From contig OY997641.1 in assembly GCA_963921795.1 (NCBI GenBank), forward strand, positions 73,177,272 to 73,241,271: a DNA stretch of 64,000 nucleotides. The letters are read 5' to 3'. The translations under genes were made by a program, and so were the position numbers. Source of the DNA: Nannobrachium achirus. Lineage: Eukaryota; Chordata; Actinopteri; Myctophiformes; Myctophidae. This document shows, one piece after another, positions 45,842 through 56,043 of this stretch; the first letter of the stretch is position 1, and each line of letters opens with the position of its first letter. The notes under the pieces are model-generated. The model saw only the letters and a list, made by a program, of their open reading frames with translations. It did not search any database and had not been told where the DNA came from.

Positions 45842-46051
45842 ATGGAGTCTGTACGGCTGAAGATAAATGAACACATGACGTCGGTGGGAGAGGAGATATT
45901 GTGTGTTTTGGAAAATTAACAAAGTGTTGATGTTTGTCGCGTGAAGCTTGAGTGTTTGTGTTGGAGCGCCTCCGTGCGGCCACAGAGGTCATGTGCAGCC
46001 TCTTCCAGAGAGAGATGGAGACACTACACAACACCCAACTACACACTGCAG
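45842..46051 (+). pseudogene. Zinc-finger first exon, unit 2 (nonsense)
   Basis: Carries the same stop codon and deletion as unit 1, so both changes precede the tandem expansion. The donor at 46051 is intact. Confidence 0.75.
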
Positions 46052-46360
46052 GTATGTCTGTTACACACACAACACCACACTACACACTGCAGGTATGTCT
46101 GTTACACACCCATCACCCAACTACACACTGCAGGTATGTCTGTTACACACACAACACCCAACTACACACTGCAGTGTCTGTTACACTTAAACATACCTGT
46201 CTCAGAAGCTTAATTTCAAATATAAAGTGCTTATTCCATGGCCATGTTGCAATTCTCTTCGGGTGGGTAAAGTAACCGTTTCTTCAGTAGTGTTCAATAA
46301 AAATGCATTTTAATCTGAATGGTGGCCATTTTCGGCATATTTCCTCCATATGTTTCAACT

Positions 46361-46528
46361 GATTGATTGATTGAAGACTTTATTAGAAGTTTGCATAGGA
46401 AAAGGTACAGTTTCATGACGGTACAGTTCACTGGTACAATGTCTACTAAAAGGAGATCCTAGAAAAGACTAAGCTTATTTTCACAGGAAACCATTTAAGT
46501 ATCTCATATAACACTGAATGATAGACAA
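46361..46528 (-). mobile_element. Truncated LINE 3' UTR, unit 2
   Basis: Copy of 23845-24013 inside tandem unit 2. Confidence 0.8.
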
Positions 46529-46682
46529 CTACGCAACCCTATCGGTTGGGGTTGTTTCGAGGTCCCAGTAGACAGAGACTAACCTGCTGACGCGAGTGAT
46601 TGCTAACCTGCTCATGCAGGTGAATGCTAACCCAAAGCCTAAACCATAACATTAAGCTTAAACCTAACCCCTACCCTTACCC

Positions 46683-46859
46683 GGTTACACCCCGCCATTC
46701 CGAAACACCGCTATTCCGAACGTTGACTTCTAACCCTAACCCTACCCCTAACCCTTACCCTAACCCTAACCCTAACTAACCCTAACCCTACCCCTAACCC
46801 TAAACCTAACCCTAACCCTGCTTCGGAATAGCGGTGTTTCGGAATGGCGGACTGTTGCC
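46683..46859. mobile_element. Foldback element with telomere-like core, unit 2
   Basis: CCGCCATTCCGAAACACCGC at 46692 recurs inverted as GCGGTGTTTCGGAATGGCGG at the right, enclosing ~90 bp of degenerate CCCTAA repeats. It is flanked by CCCTTACCC (46674-46682 and 46860-46868). Copy A has the uninterrupted site (24158-24166), so it is a true insertion. Confidence 0.8.
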
Positions 46860-46867
46860 CCCTTACC

Positions 46868-47133
46868 CAGTGTTGGGTATCGTTACATTTTGAAGTAACT
46901 CGTTAAGTTACATTAGTTTCTGACTTGAAAAAGTAATCCGTTAAGTTACTCCGCTACCCAATGAGAAAAGTAACTTAACGATATATTTTTTCTGTTACCG
47001 ACAATTAAAACACATTTTCAAATGCATGCGCAATTGCATTAATGCGTAACGTCATTGTGCGGCCTTATGGCCCATATTAATGAACTCTGCAGTTAAAAAC
47101 AAGAATGATATACACAATAGACAATATCCACAG
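46868..47133. mobile_element. Truncated left end of the large hAT, in unit 2
   Basis: Matches 49476-49741 and then stops at the unit 2/3 junction. It shows that the large hAT was already in place when the tandem expansion happened. Confidence 0.9.
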
Positions 47134-47783
47134 CGACTAACCTGGCTTCCCCATAGGAGGAGGTCAAAGGGGGGTGAGTGTGGTGGAGAGAGTCACAGCC
47201 CCAGCCTGAAGCCTCAAAAGTCTAGTATCTGCTCTCATTCCATAGGGATATCCCTTTGAAGTAATGGTTAAGATATTGGGCTTTGACTTCGAAGCCGGGT
47301 GGGGAGGTTCGGATCACCTCCGTTACACATATAACTTGTTTGATTCACTTTGGGAAGTTTGGGGCGTGACAGCTGTTATGTTTGTTATTACTACTCATAC
47401 ATATGTTGTTTTGCATATTATTGTAGGCCTATTGTCTTTTGTCATTGAATGTCTCGATGAACTGAATACAAAGGAATGCAATGGAAATGAGCCCTGGCTT
47501 TTGTTCTTTTTTTTTTACAATGTCTTCAATTAAATGAAGTCCCCTCACATCTGTGGGCAAATTACATCCTGCACATAATTCCACATCAAACTCTGCTCTG
47601 AGTCTAATGATCATTACATCCTGATGTGAAAGAAAATGTGTCAAAAGAATAAAACATGACGGTTGTTATGCAGTTCTTTCTTTTTCTTTTTACCCCTTGT
47701 TCTCCCCAATGTAGTAGTTATGCCAAATGATTCTTCCCCACACTCATTTCTGTCTGCTGTTGTATCCTACTGACTCACTAGTG

Positions 47784-47970
47784 CAGGGGTTTTCAAAGTG
47801 GGTGACGGGGCACCCTGGGGTGCCGCGACAGCAGTCCAGGGGTGCCGCGAGATCATCTGATGATATTTGGAATTTACTCCAATTATTACTTAATTACAAT
47901 ATATATTTAGTATATATGAAAAGAATATTTATAGGGGTGCCCTGAGCCAAAAAAAGTTTGGGAATCCCTG
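47784..47970. mobile_element. 187-bp hAT element, unit 3
   Basis: Same element and CACTAGTG duplication as 43112-43298, copied with the tandem unit. Confidence 0.9.
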
Positions 47971-48068
47971 CACTAGTGAATCAGTCTGTCAGTCATTCAG
48001 TGACAGTTACACATCTCCTCCACCAGGGGGCGAAAGGCATTAAAGCAACAGTGCCTGGATCCATTATT

Positions 48069-48115
48069 GCGCATGCGCTAAACACGTTGATCCGGAAGCC
48101 GGATCTTCCGGAAGT
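48069..48115 (+). promoter_or_regulatory. NRF1/ETS promoter core, unit 3
   Basis: Identical sites to unit 1; nearest to the copy-B hAT and to any downstream gene. Confidence 0.65.
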
Positions 48116-48459
48116 AGAATGTTTCTCGCGTGGCGTTTCCACAACAAAGGAACCGTTGGTGTTTCATGGTGGTTTTGGGACGCGACCAACGAACCTAAGC
48201 ATAAAGGTGGTTGCCGGGGGGCAAGGAGCTCCGCTGTGTTCACTTGGACCGCGTGGAGGTGCCGAAAGTCGGGGGGACGAAGATGTAGCCTGTAGGACGG
48301 ACTTTGCAACGCTCCACACGGAGACTCGCTCGCTTTACCTCGGCGGTGGTGTCTCACGTGGATCAAGTCCGCTTGAGTGTTGGTGTTTAGTTTCATGGTG
48401 GTTGGGACACAGCGCGTGGTGAAAAGCTTCTCATATTAAAAGGAGTTAAAACGCTTCAA

Positions 48460-48669
48460 ATGGAGTCTGTACGGCTGAAGATAAATGAACACATGACGTC
48501 GGTGGGAGAGGAGATATTGTGTGTTTTGGAAAATTAACAAAGTGTTGATGTTTGTCGCGTGAAGCTTGAGTGTTTGTGTTGGAGCGCCTCCGTGCGGCCA
48601 CAGAGGTCATGTGCAGCCTCTTCCAGAGAGAGATGGAGACACTACACAACACCCAACTACACACTGCAG
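48460..48669 (+). pseudogene. Zinc-finger first exon, unit 3 (nonsense)
   Basis: Carries the same stop codon and deletion as units 1 and 2. The donor at 48669 is intact; three donor-bearing minisatellite units follow. Confidence 0.75.
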
Positions 48670-48978
48670 GTATGTCTGTTACACACACAACACCACACTA
48701 CACACTGCAGGTATGTCTGTTACACACCCATCACCCAACTACACACTGCAGGTATGTCTGTTACACACACAACACCCAACTACACACTGCAGTGTCTGTT
48801 ACACTTAAACATACCTGTCTCAGAAGCTTAATTTCAAATATAAAGTGCTTATTCCATGGCCATGTTGCAATTCTCTTCGGGTGGGTAAAGTAACCGTTTC
48901 TTCAGTAGTGTTCAATAAAAATGCATTTTAATCTGAATGGTGGCCATTTTCGGCATATTTCCTCCATATGTTTCAACT

Positions 48979-49146
48979 GATTGATTGATTGAAGACTTTA
49001 TTAGAAGTTTGCATAGGAAAAGGTACAGTTTCATGACGGTACAGTTCACTGGTACAATGTCTACTAAAAGGAGATCCTAGAAAAGACTAAGCTTATTTTC
49101 ACAGGAAACCATTTAAGTATCTCATATAACACTGAATGATAGACAA
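48979..49146 (-). mobile_element. Truncated LINE 3' UTR, unit 3
   Basis: Copy of 23845-24013 inside tandem unit 3. Confidence 0.8.
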
Positions 49147-49300
49147 CTACGCAACCCTATCGGTTGGGGTTGTTTCGAGGTCCCAGTAGACAGAGACTAA
49201 CCTGCTGACGCGAGTGATTGCTAACCTGCTCATGCAGGTGAATGCTAACCCAAAGCCTAAACCATAACATTAAGCTTAAACCTAACCCCTACCCTTACCC

Positions 49301-49467
49301 GGTTACACCCCGCCATTCCGAAACACCGCTATTCCGAACGTTGACTTCTAACCCTAACCCTACCCCTAACCCTTACCCTAACACTAACCCTAACCCTACC
49401 CCTAACCCTAAACCTAACCCTAACCCTGCTTCGGAATAGCGGTGTTTCGGAATGGCGGACTGTTGCC
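49301..49467. mobile_element. Foldback element with telomere-like core, unit 3
   Basis: Same element as 46683-46859, with a CCCTAA core shorter by ~10 bp. Confidence 0.8.
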
Positions 49468-50353
49468 CCCTTACCCAGTGTTGGGTATCGTTACATTTTG
49501 AAGTAACTCGTTAAGTTACATTAGTTTCTGACTTGAAAAAGTAATCCGTTAAGTTACTCCGCTACCCAATGAGAAAAGTAACTTAACGATATATTTTTTC
49601 TGTTACCGACAATTAAAACACATTTTCAAATGCATGCGCAATTGCATTAATGCGTAACGTCATTGTGCGGCCTTATGGCCCATATTAATGAACTCTGCAG
49701 TTAAAAACAAGAATGATATACACAATAGACAATATCCACAGCTCTTTTATTAATCATTTCTAAATCGGCCAAAACAATATTCTGTTTTCAATCAATCAAG
49801 GAATCAGAAAATGTCGTATTCGGTATTCCACACCGTGACGACCGTACGCAGACACACAGCAGCCAGTCGTTTTTTCTTTTGCATTAGATTAGGGCCTATA
49901 AATTGTGAGACGCCAGACAGACAGAAGTTACAGAACGAATATAATAATTAGGCCTAATTAAAACTAAACTAAACTAAAAACAAAAGGGTGGCAATTGGAC
50001 AAAAAATAAATAAATACATAAATCAAAATAAATAAAGGTTCGTTTCTCTCAGACAGACAAAACGAATACAATAATTAAAACAAAACAAAACTAAAAACAA
50101 AGGGTGGCAATTGGCAAAAATAAATACATACATAAATAAAGCAAACTAAATAAAGGTTTTTGTTTTGTACGGTGATTGTCATCATCATTGCTGACACATG
50201 ACAGAGAGATGGCTAACAGCTGACATTCTAATTATATGAATTACAGAATAGGCCTGTCGGCTGTCGCATATGACTGAGCTTGAACTTTTTACAGAAATAA
50301 GGACTACTTTTGTTTTTTAACCAGAAAATAATAATAGTTCCATTACCCTACCT

Positions 50354-50920
50354 TTACTGTACAATTACCGGATCGGTGCCCTGGAGAGAGTCGGTGGCTT
50401 TATCGTCTTCTTCGTTTAATCCAAAGTGGTGGTTGTACCTTAAGAGAACAAGTTTTTCAAAGCGTTGGTCGGATAGTCTGTTCCTCTTGGGCGTGAGGAC
50501 CAAACTACCGAGGCTGAAAAGCCTCTCCACGGGGGCACTGGATGGTGTCGGGGTGTTGAGTCGAAGAAAGATCTGTTTGATCCTGGAGAATTTATTCAAT
50601 ACATCGATCCTATCACTTGACTTGAGATAATCCGCTATTTCAGAGTCCGGAGACACCGCGGCTTCGGCCTCTCCTTCTTCTTCATCGTCGAAATCAAAGA
50701 AATCATCCTCGTTCGCTCCGCCGGCGACAGGTGCAGGCCGCGGTGGTTCCAGACGTGCCGCCGCAGGCAGAGCACGACACTCGGCAGCGAGAAGCATCTT
50801 GGTGCGGTCTTTTCGCTCGTTGTCCCTCCTCATCCATCGCAGCTTGAATTTAGGAAGGGTCGCTGCTGCCAGCAAGGCCTCCTTACTTTCCAGCGTGGCT
50901 GCGAAACGCCTCTTGACGGC
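50354..50920 (-). pseudogene. hAT transposase last exon, copy B
   Basis: Acceptor at 50920/50921 (minus strand TCTTACAG|GCC). It encodes AVKRRFAATLESKEALLAAA, the acidic linker and the hAT C-terminal dimerisation region PSSAPVERLFSLGSLVLTPK, with the stop at 50354. The frame is complete, but the gene is split by insertions upstream. Confidence 0.85.
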
Positions 50921-51147
50921 CTGTAAGACATTATGCAAGACACAGATATCAATATTACAAAGTTATTTCACCTAATATTTTTCCCAATGTTATTTGTGTA
51001 ACATTTATAGCGACACACATTACATTACATTTTAGCAACACCCTCAGTATTAATTTAATAAGGGTAATAATAATAATAATAACTAGGCTACAACAACATG
51101 GACAGTGTACATTATGATAAAGTGCTATATGAGCACACATTTTTTAC

Positions 51148-51386
51148 CTCAATTATGACATCGGGCAACCCAGATGTCGTACGGGAGACATGATCCTTTA
51201 ACACCAGGGTTTTCTCCATCAGCCTATGGAGTGTTGGTAGGATAGTTCCATAAAAGCAGTGGTCTTCGCCTTGAAGAATATCCAAGGCCTCTGTGAGGGG
51301 CTTCACGACCATACAGTACTCTTTAAGGAACTGGTACTCTTTCTCTGTAATGCACCTGATGCCTAGTGCTGTGCAAAGCTTATTAA
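51148..51386 (-). pseudogene. hAT transposase central part, copy B
   Basis: On the minus strand this reads NKLCTALGIRCITEKEYQFL and KPLTEALDILQGEDHCFYGT, to the donor GAG|GTAAAA at 51148. It directly continues the N-terminal part at 58799 if the TTAA-flanked element is removed. Copy A lacks this portion. Confidence 0.85.
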
Positions 51387-51973
51387 AGTGATCCCTGAAT
51401 AGTAGGCCATGTAGGCCTTAATATGTTATAATAACCCTCTTTAACCAAAATATACCTTTTAATACACTCAGAATGTCTTCCTTTGAGAGAAATAAGTCCT
51501 ATGTTCAACCCCTGGGGGGAGTCTGTCGCTGAGTAATGACGTATGCAAATGCATTTTGGGTGGACGGCCCATAGGGTTAATTTAAAACCAAATTGACCGA
51601 TGCTCTAGACCAGTGGTTCTCAACCTGTGGGTCGCGACCCCCAGGGGGGTCGCCAAAAAATTTGGGGGGGTCGCCAGATTTTTTGGTAAAAAAAAAGAAA
51701 AAAAGAAAAAAAAAGAAAAAGAAAAATGCCTGGAAAACATTTTTATAAAAACATTTCATAGCGAAAAATCGACAAAGTGGAATGGATGTGTGTGTGACAG
51801 TGTGTCCTGAGCCTGGCTATGTATACATGCATTGTGTGTAGCAGCACGTGATCCTCCTCCTCCCTTAACCCGGAAACTCACTAATCTCAATTTAACTGGA
51901 CAGCCACGCACATGAGCGAAATGCACCCAGGTAGAAAATAAATAAAACATTGTATGACCACGATATAAAAGTC

Positions 51974-52083
51974 ATGGACAAGTGGGTTATCAGAAAACGT
52001 CCGCACCCTGAAACAGGCCAAGAACAAGCGTCTCAGGAGGAGCCACCATTGACAACAGGTGAAGATAAAGATGAAGATGAGCC
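51974..52083 (+). pseudogene. N-terminal piece of the ZBED-like transposase
   Basis: The ATG at 51974 opens MDKWVIRKRPHPETGQEQAS and continues to DEDEP, where the foldback at ~52084 begins. It is probably the true start of the transposase resumed at ~53555. MDKW-type starts are typical of this hAT group. Confidence 0.6.
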
Positions 52084-53554
52084 GGTGTGACAGATCGTGT
52101 GGTTTCTGGATTGTCTGGAGACCAATTGTAGTCCTTTTGGCTCGGCAGATGTTGTTTCAGGAAGTGGGGGCGGAGCTCCCTTTGTCATTCATGCTGCATA
52201 ATGTTCTTTCAATAAACTATCTTTACATATCCATCCAATTGTTTCTGGAATCTTACTTGTATGAAACAGTAAAAACATGCACTCCAAAAACACAGTTGAC
52301 AATGATTAAAATAAAAATAACAATAATTATAATAATAATGTGGGAATTGAACCGCCTCAGTAGTGAACTAAATGGATCCTTGTTACAATGCTTTACCTGT
52401 CACGCTACCAACCATTGATTCCCTCATCTGGAAAGATGTATTTGAATGTGGTGTGAACGTTGGAAACAAGTTAACATGACACACCATGATTTTCTAGATC
52501 AACTGGTGTCAGTGGTGTCCTGTTGTTTTCTAACAGATCTAAGCGCTCTGTTCAACTGATCATTTAATAGCTGTAGAAACAAGTCAATGATGTTGGTATA
52601 ATCACACCAGGCAACGCAAACTCTTGTGTGAAGTCTGACAAATACATAATAGCCTATCAATCTTTTCATTACAAAGGCTATACATACATTATGTGTCATA
52701 AGTAGGCCTAATTGGCTGGTTAAAAAATAGCATTAATGCGCAGAGGTGTCTAGAGTCCAGGTTAATGGGCTCGATATTTATTTGATACATATATGCATAA
52801 ATAATAACATTATGTAAGATATTTGTACTGCAGTAATACACAGTGGATCCATCACCACCATTTGAATTGGTGTAAATTGCTAAACATAAAACCAACAGCA
52901 GATGGTGCTGTTTTATGCTCTGAGAAATGAACAAGTCCAATTTGCTCAATATGTGTAATGAAAAGATTGATAGGCTATTAGGCCTATGTATTTGTCAGAC
53001 TGCACACAAGAGTTTGCGTTGCCTGGTGTGATTATACCAACATCATTGACTTGTTTCTACAGCTATTAAATGATCAGTTGAACAGAGCGCTTAGATCTGT
53101 TAGAAAACAACAGGACACCACTGACACCAGTTGATCTAGAAAATCATGGTGTGTCATGTTAACTTGTTTCCAACGTTCACACCACATTGAAATACATCTT
53201 TCCAGATGAGGGAATCAAGGGTTGGTAGCGTGACAGGTAAAGCATTGTAACAAGGATCTATTTAGTTCACTACTGAGGCGGTTCAATTCCCACATTATTA
53301 TTATAATTATTGTTATTTTTATTTTAATCATTCTAACTGTGTTTTTGGAGTGCATGTTTTTACTGTTTCATACAAGTAAGATTCCAGAAACAATTGGATG
53401 GATATGTAAAGATAGTTTATTGAAAGAACATTATGCAGCATGAATGACAAAGGGAGCTCCGCCCCCCACTTCCTGAAACAACATCTGCCGAGCCAAAAGG
53501 ACTACAATTGGTCTCCAGACAATCCAGAAACCACACGATCTGTCACACCGGCAT
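52084..53554. mobile_element. ~1.5-kb foldback element inside the hAT transposase
   Basis: Inverted arms of ~590 bp (52084-52672 and 52957-53554) that look almost identical, with a ~285-bp spacer. The outermost motif is CCGGTGTGACAGATCGTG and complement. Each arm contains a tRNA-like stretch (TTGGTAGCGTGAC ... CGGTTCAATTCCC at 53220-53294 and inverted at ~52350-52425). No coding sequence. The target duplication cannot be separated from the palindromic CCGG. Confidence 0.8.
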
Positions 53555-55384
53555 GTTGTTCTGCAAACATTGCTGCAAAACGAAAACATGTGTCAAAGTC
53601 GGCAAATCCCACGTCCACGTCCAAGCGCCGGAAATATCAAGCAGAGTTTTTGCAGTATGGGTTTACGTGCCATGTGAAGGATAACATTGATTACCCACTG
53701 TGTGTTCTTTGTAATGAGTTACTTGCTAACGAGAGCTTGAAACCCTTCCAACTTAAAAGACATTTGCAAACGAGACATGAGGATGATATCAACCAACCAT
53801 TGGAATATTTTCGTGAAAAGGAGAGTGGCCTGGGCGGACTACAGACAAGAATAACTGAATATGTGTCAATCCCTTCCAAAGCACTGGCAGCTTCTTTTGA
53901 AGTGGCACATCTTGTGGCCAAAAAAAAAAATCGCAGAAGAGCTCATCCGCCCAGCAGCCCAGGCAATGGCAAGGCATATGCATGGAGACGCAATAGCAAA
54001 ATCATTTGAGACCATCCCATTGTCAGATGACACTATGTGCAGGCGTATTGGTGAAATGGCAAATTACATTAAATGTCAGGTCACTGAGCGAATGAAGAAA
54101 AGTGGGTCGTTTTCACTGCAGATGGACGAATCAACGGACGTTGCCAACTGCGCCAATTTGCTTGTCTTTGCAAGGTACAGCCACGAAGGAAAAATAAATG
54201 AAGAGCTGCTGTTTTGCCTGTCCCTGGAGGGGACGTGCACGGGACAGGACATCTTTAATGCAGTGGACAGTAAACTGCGCGAAGAGGGACTAAGTTGGAA
54301 ACACTGCAAATCTGTGTGCACAGATGGAGCTGGTGCTATGCAGGGATCAAGAAAGGGATTAAAAGCCAAAGTTAGGGAGGTGGCGCCCCATATTAAATTC
54401 ACCCATTGTATGATTCACCGCGAATCACTGGCGAGTAAGCCCCTAACCCCAGAGCTGCAGGAGGTGCTACAAACGGCAGTTAAAATAGTAAATTTTATCA
54501 AATCCCGCCCTTTACAGTCCAGATTATTTGCAACACTTTGCCAAGAAATGGGATCTGAGCATGAAACCCTACTTTTCCACACAGAGGTGAGGTGGCTCTC
54601 ACGGGGCAGAGTACTGACCAGACTGTTTGAACTGCGTGAGGAGGTGCGGGTGTTTTTAACAGAGCATCAGTCTCCCCTTGCTGCCCACTTGAGTGACCCT
54701 CGCTGGGTTTGTGCCCTGGCATACTTGGCTGGAATATTTGATAAACTCAACACACTAAACCTGTCGCTCCAAGGCTCAAACAATAACATTCTCAATATTT
54801 CTGATAAGATCGCTGGGTTTCAGAGGAAGCTGGAACGCTGGGCAACGCGAGTCAATGAGGGTAATATTGACATGTTTCCAGAGCTCGAGGATTTCATGGA
54901 TAATTATGACATAAATAGAGACATCATAAACGGAGATATCATCTCTCATCTGAGAGGTTTGACTGACTGTTTCCGCAAATACTTCCCAACAGATGACGCT
55001 CCAGAAAGATATGATTGGATACGCTATCCCTTTACCGAGTCCACGGGCGCACACTTGTCATCAGAACTGCAGGACGCGCTGTTGGACCTTTCAGCCGATA
55101 GGACATTGCAGATCAAGTTCAAATCATCCACACTGGAGGAATTCTGGCTATCTAAAACTGTGGCTGCGCAATATACTGAACTGTCAAAAGCAGCAATGGA
55201 TGTTCTGATTCATTTTCCGTCCACTTACCTATGTGAAAAGACGTTCTCTGCGCTCACATATATAAAATCAAAATACAGATCACGACTCACCAGAGTTGAA
55301 GATGATCTCCGTGTTGCTGTGAGCAATATTGAGCCTAGATTAGCACTTCTCTGTTCAAAGAAACAAGCGCAGCCATCCCACTAA
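53555..55384 (+). pseudogene. ZBED5/Buster-like hAT transposase (one frameshift)
   Basis: The first frame holds a BED finger (CVLCNELLANE ... LKRHLQTRHED); the second runs to the stop at 55384. The A(10) run at 53921-53930 separates them by a one-base shift. The catalytic landmarks are present: FSLQMDESTDVANCANLLVF (first Asp), CTDGAGAMQGSRKG (second Asp), CMIHRESLASK (CxxH), RWLSRGRVLTRLFELREEV, and a C-terminal FPSTYLCEKTFSALTYIKSK with the expected Glu. Relatives are the domesticated ZBED5/SCAND3-type genes. The only defects I see are the homopolymer shift and the foldback insertion, so it is young. Confidence 0.85.
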
Positions 55385-56035
55385 CCTCAAAAGGTAGGCA
55401 TATGCCAAAACAATTCATAAATTGTTCATAAAAAAAAGTGCTGTCAAGATGTTATGCCGGTTACATTTAATAGTGTGGATGGAAACGAAGGTGTAGTTCA
55501 CATATAAATGTAGGCCTATTTGTTTCCCTTTTTGTTTTTCTTTTTTGCTGGACAGTTTAATGTAAAATGTTAAGAGCATATGAATGCAGCTGTCAGTGCT
55601 GTCAGATACGGTTACATTATATTGTTTGGAAACCAGTGCATAGTTTCCCATATTTGTTTCCCCTTTGTTTGCTGGACAGTTTCATGTAACGTTACGAGCA
55701 TAATTAATGCAGCCGTCAGATCCAGTTAAATGATATATTGTTTCTCCCTTTTTTTTCTTTTATTGCTGGACAGTTTCATGTGGCTAAAAACGTTAAGAGC
55801 ATAATTAATGCAGCAATAAGAAAATAAATGCGTCATTATTCATATCACGTGTCAGTGTTGTTTTCTCTGCATAACTTTAAGACGTAGCCTAGTAGTGAAA
55901 GCAGCCGATCTACAAGCTCACAATGCGGCGCGGTGAGGCGGGGCGGGGGGGGGGGGGGGTCCGTAAGGGCCGGGGGTCGCGAGTCAAAATGTGATTATTT
56001 TGGGGGTCGCGGCCAGAAAAGGTTGAGGACCCCTG
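55385..56035. other. 3' untranslated part of the ZBED-like hAT
   Basis: It contains three diverged repeats of a GCTGGACAGTTTCATGTAAC-type phrase (55547, 55672, 55766), the recurrent motif CCGATCTACAAGCTCACAAT at 55905, and a G run (55946-55959). Confidence 0.6.
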
Positions 56036-56043
56036 CTCTAGAC

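Larger units (their letters stand above)
44532..47143. repeat. Tandem promoter/first-exon unit 2
   Basis: 2612 bp; longer than unit 1 because it continues through the telomere-like foldback and the first ~266 bp of the large hAT before breaking at ATATCCACAGC|GACTAACCT. The junction reuses the GACTAACCTGGCTTCCCC created by the unit 1/2 join, which orders the events. Confidence 0.9.
47144..49475. repeat. Tandem promoter/first-exon unit 3
   Basis: The rightmost unit, continuing uninterrupted into the complete large hAT at 49476. This is the ancestral right boundary. Confidence 0.9.
51611..56035 (+). mobile_element. ZBED5/Buster-like hAT transposon inside the LINE
   Basis: The ends CAGTGGTTCTCAACCTGTGG and GGTTGAGGACCCCTG are inverted. 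The exact 8-bp duplication CTCTAGAC (51603-51610 and 56036-56043) falls in LINE coding sequence, and excision on paper rejoins ALDNVAPL. It carries a nearly complete plus-strand transposase, itself interrupted by a foldback at ~52084-53554. Confidence 0.95.

Noticed and set aside
46720-46830. Chromosome end (telomere)
   Set aside because: The CCCTAA-like repeats are short, degenerate, bounded by inverted ends and have an empty site in copy A; they are interstitial.
49242-49439. 65-codon Asn/Pro-rich frame
   Set aside because: Translation of the CCCTAA-like array.
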